A stretch of 64,000 bases of DNA from contig CANCXM010000003.1 in NCBI GenBank assembly GCA_947381945.1, forward strand, positions 62,001 to 126,000, given 5' to 3'. A model generated the notes under the pieces. It worked only from the letters and a program-made list of their open reading frames with translations, had not been told where the DNA came from and searched no databases. Below, piece by piece: positions 52,612-59,934 of the stretch (positions within the stretch are counted from its first letter, which is position 1; every line of letters starts with the position of its first letter). A program made the position numbers and the translations under genes. This DNA comes from an uncultured Muribaculaceae bacterium (GTDB lineage Bacteria; Bacteroidota; Bacteroidia; Bacteroidales; Muribaculaceae).

Positions 52612-53649
52612 TCAGTCTGCCATTTCACACTCTACGTTCAATCCGGCCCTGAGACGACTGATGTCTTCAGGCGTGTTTTCGTCGGAAAAACGTATCTTCA
52701 CAGGAAGCCGCTGTTCCACCTTTACAAAATTACCTGTGGCGTTGTCCTGCGGCACTATTGAATATTGCGCCCCGGTAGCATTGGATATTGCCTCGATATA
52801 ACCGATGTATGTTTTCCCCGGTATGGCATCAACCGAGATTTTTACCTTGTCACCGATTTTCATTTTCGAGGTCTGGCTCTCCTTATAGTTTGCAATCACC
52901 CAAACATCGTTCTCATTGACTATTGACAACAATGTCTGGCCCGGCTGGACAAATTGTCCTATCTCAATATTGCGGCGTGAGGTATAACCGTCAACAGGAG
53001 CTGTAATAACGGTATATGACAGATTTAACCGTGCAAGTTCAAGGCTGGCCTCCGCAAGTTCTATCCCGGCATCGTGTTGTCCGAGCTTCTGCGTTTTCTC
53101 ATCCTTTGCAAACATTGTCGATTTCTTTTTCCGGCACAACATATCATACTTTGCACGTAGGGTCTGATAGCGCGTTGATGCATCATCATATTGTTTGGGG
53201 GTAACAGCCTTATCGGCAAGCAGCGATTTGTATCGTTCAAGGTCTCTTGCAGCATTTTCCATCTCAACCCTTGTGCCCTCGATTGAAGCCTCGCTCTCGC
53301 CAATCTCACTGTCGGTTGTGGAGATCGAGGCATATACGGTTGACTTCCCGGATATGGCATTCTGAACCTGTGCTTTTGCCTGAACAAATGCCAGAGCATA
53401 TTCAGCATCTTCAATCAGTACGAGCGTGTCACCCTTATGCACAAAGGTGTACTCATCAAAACGTATATCTTTTATATATCCCGGGACTCTGACGTTCACC
53501 GGAACAATCTGCCTGCGTATCTGCGCATTGTCAGTGAATGTCGAGATATTGAATTTGATGAACTCCGATGCAATCCACCATAATCCAATGGCGAGCACCA
53601 GCAATACAAATATATTCTGTATCAGTCTTCTTGTCTTTCGGTTTGACAT
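52612..53649 (-). CDS. HlyD/EmrA-type membrane fusion protein
   Basis: 345 aa from ATG 53649 (MSNRKTRRLIQN); the longer frame runs into tolC. One N-terminal membrane helix (IFVLLVLAIGLWWIA), then a lipoyl-like domain (FTDNAQIRRQIVPVNVRVPGYIKDI), a helical hairpin (about 95-200) and beta-barrel domains with APVDGYTSRRNIEIGQFVQPGQTLL. It bridges the MFS pump and the outer-membrane channel. 4 bp after the tolC stop, 2 bp before the MFS gene. Confidence 0.9.
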   Translation of the reverse strand: MSNRKTRRLIQNIFVLLVLAIGLWWIASEFIKFNISTFTDNAQIRRQIVPVNVRVPGYIKDIRFDEYTFVHKGDTLVLIEDAEYALAFVQAKAQVQNAISGKSTVYASISTTDSEIGESEASIEGTRVEMENAARDLERYKSLLADKAVTPKQYDDASTRYQTLRAKYDMLCRKKKSTMFAKDEKTQKLGQHDAGIELAEASLELARLNLSYTVITAPVDGYTSRRNIEIGQFVQPGQTLLSIVNENDVWVIANYKESQTSKMKIGDKVKISVDAIPGKTYIGYIEAISNATGAQYSIVPQDNATGNFVKVEQRLPVKIRFSDENTPEDISRLRAGLNVECEMAD

Positions 53650-53653
53650 ATCG

Positions 53654-54976
53654 TTAAATTGTACCTGATAGATATTTAAGTTGGAAATAGTAGTAAAGGA
53701 CGTCAACCTCCGCATTTACAAGCCTCATCTCGGCGTCAAGTTTCGATGCAGAGGCATCAAGCATATCGGTCAGCAAGGAGAGGTCATTGTTGAAACGTCG
53801 TTCCACAATCCTGTAATGCTCTGATGCAAGTTCCACATTCTTTCTTTGTGTGGTGACATGTTCAACAGCTTCGATATAGTTTCTATACGCTCTGTCGAGA
53901 TTGCGGTCAATATTTTCCTCACAGTTCCCACGTGCATCTGACAATCTTGCCGATTCAAGCTGTGCAGCTTTCAATTTGTGGTTTGACTTATAGAACCCGG
54001 AGGGTGTGAAAGATACTTTCACGCCAACAAACCATCTGCTTAAATTTTTGTCAAGTACAGGAGTATGTGTTGTGATGGGAGCCGTAATGGAGGTTCCGGC
54101 GCATAATCCGATTTTCGGTAGCTGCTCACTGCCAATCAGCTTTTCGTTTGCCTTCAGTTTTGCCGATTGCATGTCGAAATATCTCAGAGTTGGTGACTTT
54201 TGCCTGCTCATTGCCCTCCACTCGGATAATGGAACAGCGTCAAAGTTTATCCTGTTGAATTCGATAGCCGGGACTATGGTGTCGGATTCATTCAGATGCA
54301 GATAACTGATGATGCTGTAGTTCAGATTGCCTATGGTGTTGACGACAGTCAGTCTGTCATAATTAAGGTTGGAAAGGTTCAGCTCATAGCGTGTCACATC
54401 GTTTGAAAGGACAAGTCCTTGCGAGGCCCGGGCTTTCATTTCAAAGATGAGTTGTTCGGTTATCCGTATATTCTCGTCGTAAACACTAAGCAAGTTCAGA
54501 TTTTTGGCGAGTTCAAGATATGATTGCAACACCGTCATTTTCATGCGGTCTTTCACAGATGCGAGATTATTGCCGGCTATTCGATATTGTGCATCTGCCA
54601 TTCTTATCTTTGATGAGAGTTCACCCCCGGTATATAGCGGCTGATACACTGATACACTCACAGAATTACCCCAGTGGGTCATACGTGAGCGGGTGGGATT
54701 GCCAAAGTCCCTGTCAAGGACAAAAGTGTTACCAAGATAATCTGCCTCCATATCAACGCTTATGTCAGGCAGTCCGCCGTCACATTCTGCGCGGTGACGC
54801 ATTGACGCAATTGCAACATCTTGACGCGCGAGCTGGACATCTGTGCTCGAATTTTCTATCTTCCGGAACAAATCCTCAATGGACAGTACAAGGTTATCCG
54901 CCGAAACAGATAATTGAAAACTCAGCACAACTGTCAACAAAGTGCCTAACCTTGCTGTACGGTACCAATAGTTCAT
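53654..54976 (-). CDS. TolC family outer membrane efflux protein
   Basis: 440 aa with signal peptide. Two OEP repeats with long helical hairpins (SSTDVQLARQDVAIASMRHRAE; YRNYIEAVEHVTTQRKNVELA), ending DVLYYYFQLKYLSGTI. It forms the outer-membrane duct of a tripartite pump. First gene of the tolC-hlyD-MFS-hydrolase operon. Two AraC-type operators lie 51-89 bp upstream, with one abutting a TTTG -33 element. Confidence 0.92.
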   Translation of the reverse strand: MNYWYRTARLGTLLTVVLSFQLSVSADNLVLSIEDLFRKIENSSTDVQLARQDVAIASMRHRAECDGGLPDISVDMEADYLGNTFVLDRDFGNPTRSRMTHWGNSVSVSVYQPLYTGGELSSKIRMADAQYRIAGNNLASVKDRMKMTVLQSYLELAKNLNLLSVYDENIRITEQLIFEMKARASQGLVLSNDVTRYELNLSNLNYDRLTVVNTIGNLNYSIISYLHLNESDTIVPAIEFNRINFDAVPLSEWRAMSRQKSPTLRYFDMQSAKLKANEKLIGSEQLPKIGLCAGTSITAPITTHTPVLDKNLSRWFVGVKVSFTPSGFYKSNHKLKAAQLESARLSDARGNCEENIDRNLDRAYRNYIEAVEHVTTQRKNVELASEHYRIVERRFNNDLSLLTDMLDASASKLDAEMRLVNAEVDVLYYYFQLKYLSGTI

Positions 54977-54997
54977 TATGATTGCTTTTTTAGACCG

Positions 54998-55026
54998 CGA
55001 AATTACAGCATTAAAAGCGTATCAAA
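54998..55026 (-). promoter_or_regulatory. Promoter of the efflux operon
   Basis: Minus strand TTTG (55023-55026), 17-bp spacer, TAATTTCG (54998-55005): a weak match to TTTG/TAnnTTTG, as expected for an activator-dependent promoter. It ends 22 bp before tolC. Confidence 0.45.
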
Positions 55027-55065
55027 TGTGCTGTATGGCTCAAATAATTGTGCCGTACGGCTCAA
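55027..55065 (-). promoter_or_regulatory. Tandem operators for the adjacent AraC-type regulator
   Basis: TGTGCTGTATGGCTCAA (55027-55043) and TGTGCCGTACGGCTCAA (55049-55065) are direct repeats, 22 bp start to start, so on one face of the helix. The first abuts the -33 TTTG of the efflux operon; the second overlaps the stop codon of the regulator gene. An identical 17-bp copy lies inverted before the regulator gene. Confidence 0.75.
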
Positions 55066-55889
55066 CGGTGGCGAGTGTCAGATGGAGTGTGACCGAAATA
55101 CTCCTTATACGCCCTGCAAAAATGCGAGAAATTCTTGAATCCTATATCTGTCATTATCTGACTGATAGGCGCGCCAGATGAAACAAGCATATCTCTGGCT
55201 GCTACAAGCCTGCGGTTTATAATCCACTTGCGTGGCGACAGGTCACTCAGCTTCTGAAAATCACGTTTGAATGTGGCGACACTACGTCCTGTATAGTGTG
55301 CCAGTTCCTCAACCGACAGGTCATACATATAATTGTGTTCCAGAAATTCCATGATGTCAAGTCGCCATTGGGCTGTAAAGTCAAACAAGGAAGCATAAGT
55401 TTTTATATCCGTATGCAAAATCAGATTGATGGCTTCCCTGAATTTCATATTCAGCCAGTCCCTTTCCGGCTTGTCGCCTTCCTGCCAGTATGGTTTGAAT
55501 GAATCAAAGAGGCTAATCAACATAGGCGACCTTTCTATTTTCAACACAGGCCGCTTACTGCGTGAAATACCTGTCGGTATATCCTTTTTCGAAATTGTCT
55601 TATAAAAGTCGAACAACCGTTTCCTTGGGAAATAAAGCATTACAGAAACATGGTAGTCCACCTCCTCCGAAGGAAACTTCACGACTTTTATGCGATGGTC
55701 TTTCCTGACAAACACACATTCATTTTCCCTTACAATTGAGACTCTATGACCGTCGATCATCACATACATGCTGCCTCTGGCAACATATACCAAAGTATGC
55801 TCGCTCATATTGAAGCTGCTTTCAGTCTTTTCCTTGTGATAAAAAGCCTCAAATATCTCAGATATGTTATAGGGATTAGATCGAACCAT
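55062..55889 (-). CDS. AraC family regulator of the efflux operon
   Basis: 275 aa from ATG 55889; a TTG 15 bp earlier is less likely. N-terminal sensing domain (HTLVYVARGSMYVMIDGHRVSI, with ECVFVRKDHRIKV) and C-terminal AraC DNA-binding pair: LSVEELAHYTGRSVATFKRDFQKL and ISQIMTDIGFKNFSHFCRAYKEYFGHTPSDTR. Its binding sites are probably the three TGTGCYGTAYGGCTCAA copies at 55027-55065 and 55916-55932, which implies control of tolC-hlyD-MFS-hydrolase and of itself. Confidence 0.92.
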   Translation of the reverse strand: MVRSNPYNISEIFEAFYHKEKTESSFNMSEHTLVYVARGSMYVMIDGHRVSIVRENECVFVRKDHRIKVVKFPSEEVDYHVSVMLYFPRKRLFDFYKTISKKDIPTGISRSKRPVLKIERSPMLISLFDSFKPYWQEGDKPERDWLNMKFREAINLILHTDIKTYASLFDFTAQWRLDIMEFLEHNYMYDLSVEELAHYTGRSVATFKRDFQKLSDLSPRKWIINRRLVAARDMLVSSGAPISQIMTDIGFKNFSHFCRAYKEYFGHTPSDTRHR

Positions 55890-55915
55890 GTACAAAGTTA
55901 GCAATTTTTATCCAA

Positions 55916-55932
55916 TTGAGCCATACAGCACA
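55916..55932. promoter_or_regulatory. Third copy of the 17-bp operator, upstream of the AraC gene
   Basis: TTGAGCCATACAGCACA is the exact reverse complement of the copy at 55027-55043 and lies 27 bp before the regulator start, next to a TAACTTTG box (55893-55900). Fits autoregulation. Confidence 0.7.
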
Positions 55933-56148
55933 CTCGTCAATTTAATATATCCATAAATCCAACTATTTCCCTATTTTATCCAATATAACCCTCAACTGGA
56001 CTCATGACAACTTGATTCCCTCGCAATATCCTGCACTGTATATATCTTGACCATCTTCTCTTAAAGTCTATGTAATTGTAGAACGAGTACAAACCGGACG
56101 AACCGTCCTCACGTTAGTTGATGACATATTAAACAATAATAAGACATT

Positions 56149-56679
56149 CTATCTACGTTCGTAGACAGTTTCAACTACTCCATTATATATTATGGTATCC
56201 ACTATCTTCAAATTCAATGAATAGCCTGTGTCACCAAAAAGCTTCACACCTCCTCCTATTATAACCGGTATGGTAGCAATATGGAATCTATCAATCAGAT
56301 CTTTCTTCAGAAGTTGATTAACCACATCGGCACCACCACAAATCCATATATCCTTACCTGAGTCATGTCTGAGATTTTCAACGAGGCAACAAGGATCTTC
56401 ATTTGAAAAGATGACGTCGCGAGAGTCAGGTATGGGATGGTGGGTAATAACAAATGTTTTTGCTCCGGAATATGGCCATGTGTCAGGCGATAATTCCGTC
56501 ACTATTTGCTTATATGTACGGTTACCCATAACGATTGTATCTATTGTGTCAAAGAATTCGGAATAGGTATCTTTCATTTCAACGGAATCATCCTGTCCTT
56601 TTATCCAATTAACCGAATTACAATCGTCTGCAATATATCCGTCAACGCTTACAGCGATAAATAATACTACTTTTTTCAT
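56149..56679 (-). CDS. Dihydrofolate reductase family protein
   Basis: 176 aa. DHFR/RibD-like fold: VVLFIAVSVDGYIAD, IDTIVMGNRTYKQIV, the GKDIWICGGADVVNQLLKKDLID NADPH loop and PVIIGGGVKLF. Such stand-alone proteins are usually not true DHFR (lacking the folate-binding Asp/Glu set) and their substrate is unknown. Alone on its strand, about 300 bp downstream of a strong promoter directed toward it. Confidence 0.88.
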   Translation of the reverse strand: MKKVVLFIAVSVDGYIADDCNSVNWIKGQDDSVEMKDTYSEFFDTIDTIVMGNRTYKQIVTELSPDTWPYSGAKTFVITHHPIPDSRDVIFSNEDPCCLVENLRHDSGKDIWICGGADVVNQLLKKDLIDRFHIATIPVIIGGGVKLFGDTGYSLNLKIVDTIIYNGVVETVYERR

Positions 56680-56771
56680 AATTATAGCATACTTTTTTAA
56701 TTTGCCGTGGAACCTTGGAGAGTGAATTGATATGATGGTATTTTCAATTGATGGAAATTAGAGTTTGCACG

Positions 56772-56958
56772 CTATGCTTTGAGGCAATTGATAGGCACTA
56801 TATGCCGTCTTGTCGTCAATATGCCGGCACCGTTGCCGTTAGTATCATCATGAACGATAGCTGATTTTTGGGAGATGCCCCCAAGTTCCTCTGTAGCTAT
56901 GGACGAATACACGTTTTGAAATGGTGGATTCGATGTGTCTTGAAAGATGATTGTCCAT
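56772..56958 (-). pseudogene. Small broken reading frame behind a strong promoter
   Basis: ATG at 56958 opens a 36-codon frame (MDNHLSRHIESTISKRVF...) that closes with TGA at 56848. From about 56905 another frame reads smoothly IATEELGGISQKSAIVHDDT and ends INCLKA at TAG 56772, as if one frameshift had split a protein of about 62 aa. The parent family is unknown to me; a small secreted or modified peptide is possible. The upstream promoter (56984-57015) supports that this was or is an expressed gene. Confidence 0.4.
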
Positions 56959-56983
56959 AACCGTAAACTGTTAATATTAAGCG

Positions 56984-57015
56984 CAAAGATAAGGGGATAT
57001 TATCATACTTCCAAA
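56984..57015 (-). promoter_or_regulatory. Strong promoter with no intact gene behind it
   Basis: Minus strand TTTG (57012-57015), 20-bp spacer, TATCTTTG (56984-56991): the same spacing and boxes as the rho promoter. The first ATG lies 26 bp downstream. The DHFR-family gene starts 300 bp further. Confidence 0.65.
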
Positions 57016-57297
57016 TTTATGAACAATTCACATCCTTATTTTTTGCATTGAAAATTCCTAATTTATGAATAAGCCATAATATACTTTTCAAACAGATTAA
57101 ATAGTGAATTACTATATAAGGTAATACAGAGATTAAGGTTTATATTGCGACAAGACTGCACGCTAATAGCAGGTAGTCTTGTATCTCTGAGATTTGCAAT
57201 AACGGCAGGCACATTCAGTATCAGTAGAAGAATGGCAAAATAGCAGTTACCGGTTGAGGCAACTGCTATTATAAGTCGGAATAGAACTCGGCTTTTA
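57016..57297. other. Intergenic hairpins after the xus operon
   Basis: Two inverted repeats: ACAAGACT/AGTCTTGT (57150-57157, 57175-57182) and AATAGCAGTT/AACTGCTATT (57239-57248, 57261-57270). The second lies 28 bp after the PepSY gene stop and is a likely terminator for that operon on the minus strand. The rest is AT-rich with no gene seen. Confidence 0.55.
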
Positions 57298-58506
57298 TTA
57301 CGCCTGATGATGCTCTTTCTTTTTGAGAAGGTGCCTAATCCAGATGTAGTAGCCCGTCAATGGGAGAGATGCACCGAGAAGGGCACCAAGCAGCCATAAG
57401 ATGCGGGTAAATAGACCGCCAAGGCTTCCGGTATGGATTGAATATATCCAGCCTCGCAATTTGTCAGCTTCATTCGCGTCTGCGTATTTGGTCGCAAGAG
57501 AAAGTTCGCCAGAACGACGATTAAACTCATAGCTGTCTGAAGCACGACTATTTCCTGTATTGCCGAGTGTGACTGTTGCCTTTTCAGAACTGATAGTAAT
57601 CTGCGGAGCTTCGGGATTCTGCGCTTTCAGGGTTTCATACACTTCCTGCCAACGGCCAAATTCGAAGTGGTGGCGACCACCATCTTCATGTCTGTTTCCG
57701 CCTTCATGCCGACCTTCGCCACCATGATGGCGCCCGCCACGACGACCTCCTCCATTACGCTTTTCACCGTTATTATTGCCTTTTGATGTTGTAGTCTGAG
57801 TGAAATTGCGAGGTGTATGCTCCACACCACAGACAGCATAAAAAGCTGTGCGATACCAATCAAACGACCATGTCAATCCGGTAAGAGCCATCGCAAGCAC
57901 AAGAATCAGAGCATACATTCCACCGGCGACATGAAGTCCTTTCCAAAATCCTTCCCAGCCATTTGAAAATGGGATACAGAGGCTGTGTTTTAGATTTTTT
58001 CGGGCCCTCGGCCACCAGATGACAACACCGGATATTAACGCGATTGCGAAAACAAGCGTTGAAACACCAACAAGAAGTTTTCCAATCTTCAAACCATCTC
58101 CGTGAGGGTTTGCGCTGTCCAGAAGCCAGCGGTGGAGTTTGAACATAGTGGAGAAGAAGCCTAACCGTTCATACTTGCCGGTTATCTCGCCCGAATATTG
58201 GTCAATGAAAAGAGATGCTCGGCGCGGTTTGGAAAGATTTACCTGGTATGTACGTGAGGCATCTTCAAATACAGTGACACCGTTAATTGAGACACTATCC
58301 GGCAGTGTCGCCTTCACAGTTTCCATGAGTTCTCCAATCGGGAGCGGCGACTCTTTTACATCAGTCACATAGTAGACATTGCTTTTCACGCTGCGGGTTA
58401 TTTCCGGCTCAAATATGAGCATTGCCCCTGAAAAGCATATCAATGTCACGATTATGCCGAATGGCACTGACAGCCAGAGATGAATTTTTCTGAAAAACTT
58501 TATCAT
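57298..58506 (-). CDS. xusC: PepSY-domain inner membrane protein (XusC-like)
   Basis: 402 aa from ATG 58506. Four membrane helices of the PepSY_TM family: IHLWLSVPFGIIVTLICFSGAML, the LLVGVSTLVFAIALISGVVIWW segment, YALILVLAMALTGLTWSFDWYR and the C-terminal pair. Conserved His (FRKIHLW, FKLHRWLL, WKGLHVAGG, IHTG) fit heme or metal-chelate reduction. A His/Gly/Arg-rich loop (about 250-285, GGRHHGGEGRHEGGNRH) may bind metal. Equivalent to XusC of Bacteroides thetaiotaomicron, which acts with XusAB in xenosiderophore iron use (by operon and family). Ends the operon. Confidence 0.82.
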   Translation of the reverse strand: MIKFFRKIHLWLSVPFGIIVTLICFSGAMLIFEPEITRSVKSNVYYVTDVKESPLPIGELMETVKATLPDSVSINGVTVFEDASRTYQVNLSKPRRASLFIDQYSGEITGKYERLGFFSTMFKLHRWLLDSANPHGDGLKIGKLLVGVSTLVFAIALISGVVIWWPRARKNLKHSLCIPFSNGWEGFWKGLHVAGGMYALILVLAMALTGLTWSFDWYRTAFYAVCGVEHTPRNFTQTTTSKGNNNGEKRNGGGRRGGRHHGGEGRHEGGNRHEDGGRHHFEFGRWQEVYETLKAQNPEAPQITISSEKATVTLGNTGNSRASDSYEFNRRSGELSLATKYADANEADKLRGWIYSIHTGSLGGLFTRILWLLGALLGASLPLTGYYIWIRHLLKKKEHHQA

Positions 58507-58513
58507 CACAGAT

Positions 58514-59917
58514 TTATTTTATCGGATTTAGATAACCGAAGCCCGTAATGTCATTGGCTTTGATAGAAACACCTCTTACAGCCTTCGCTGTTGACGTATT
58601 TATGGCGTAAATGGCAGGCTCTTCGTTTTCTACATTCACCGGGATATAGACATTTCCGTTCTGTACGAAAACGGTTTTTCCTATCGAGGAAACATTGGCC
58701 GGTAGTCCTGTCACATAGGTCAGTTTTTTTGAAGTCGCATCAAATACTGCCAGTTCAGTTGCGGCAGGATTTTTCTCGGTGAGCGAGCGGTCATACATAA
58801 TCATGAGGAAGCAATTTCCTCCTGCGGGCCAACAACGCATGAACGAGCGGTTGCCACCGGGTGTCTGAGCCTCGATGTTGCAGTAGTAGTCATCAAACGA
58901 TGTACTGCCAGCAGGTATGCGGCATACTCCGGCCGGAAGTGTAGTTTTCTGTCCGGGGTCAGTCATTGTTTTGGCATAGCTTGATGAGAACACGTATATA
59001 TCCCCATTATCTGCCGACCATACAGTCTGATAATACTGAGAACGGTAGCGACCGCAGGGTGTACTGATTTTGTCAGTCTTGGCAAGCGTTGGATTAATCA
59101 TGTTCTCATTGTCATAAATTGCGACCCAACATTCATCGGGATACTGGGTTCCAACAAGTTCTCCTGCCTTGTATGCCCCCGCTCCCGAGCCTCCTGCCTC
59201 TTCGTGCACAAGGTGTTCAAAACCGGGACGTACCCATTTGCGGTTTTCGTATGCCACACCATATTGGCTCAGACCCATCGGCACAGCACCACAGTAGAGC
59301 TTGGATCCTCGCTGTTCAGCTCCTGCAAGAGTTACATACTCTCCATTTCCGAGGAAATTTTCCATTGAGTACGCACCTGTCGAAGTGTCGTTACTACGCG
59401 ACGTTTCGTTGACAACGTTTAGGTATGTTAGCAGAAGGGTCTTGGGCAGATACCCTTGCTTATCAGCGAGAGTCGCAGGTCCATCACCTGTCGACATTGT
59501 TATGATGTCGTTGTTGTAAGTCCCATAAGAGGAGAAGCGGCTGATACGGTACTCGATGCTGCGGGCTTCCATCTCTCCGTTGCTTCCGAGAATGTAGCTT
59601 CTTGTGGTGCCCGCATTGCCCTGATTGTAGGTCAACGCATACAGATAGTTCTTGTGGAACACCCATTGAGTCGCGCCCGGATTCAGCAGACCATTGTCAA
59701 CAGTTGTGAGCTCGCCTCCGTCAAGGGACTCACCCGTTATCAAGTCGTATGCAGTGCCGTTGCTGCCTTCGATAGTTGTTGCAAAAACAAATTTGCCTTT
59801 TCCGTCACCTTCGTTTCCGGGTCCGTTAGGCTCGTCATTGTCGGAACATCCGACAAGAGCCATCGCCGGAACCATTGAGGCCATGATAGCCCAATACTTT
59901 GATTTTTTACGTGTCAT
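58514..59917 (-). CDS. xusB: DUF4374 surface lipoprotein (XusB-like)
   Basis: 467 aa. Signal peptide with lipobox ALVGC, and directly after it SDNDEP, matching the acidic lipoprotein export signal of Bacteroidota, so surface exposure is likely. The body is a beta-propeller-type repeat protein of the DUF4374 family (FVFATTIEGSNGTAYDL, GGNCFLMIMYDRS). The Bacteroides homologue XusB is a surface siderophore-binding lipoprotein. It sits 17 bp behind the TonB receptor and 4-7 bp before the PepSY gene. Confidence 0.85.
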   Translation of the reverse strand: MTRKKSKYWAIMASMVPAMALVGCSDNDEPNGPGNEGDGKGKFVFATTIEGSNGTAYDLITGESLDGGELTTVDNGLLNPGATQWVFHKNYLYALTYNQGNAGTTRSYILGSNGEMEARSIEYRISRFSSYGTYNNDIITMSTGDGPATLADKQGYLPKTLLLTYLNVVNETSRSNDTSTGAYSMENFLGNGEYVTLAGAEQRGSKLYCGAVPMGLSQYGVAYENRKWVRPGFEHLVHEEAGGSGAGAYKAGELVGTQYPDECWVAIYDNENMINPTLAKTDKISTPCGRYRSQYYQTVWSADNGDIYVFSSSYAKTMTDPGQKTTLPAGVCRIPAGSTSFDDYYCNIEAQTPGGNRSFMRCWPAGGNCFLMIMYDRSLTEKNPAATELAVFDATSKKLTYVTGLPANVSSIGKTVFVQNGNVYIPVNVENEEPAIYAINTSTAKAVRGVSIKANDITGFGYLNPIK

Positions 59918-59934
59918 ATTATTGAAGATTATAA

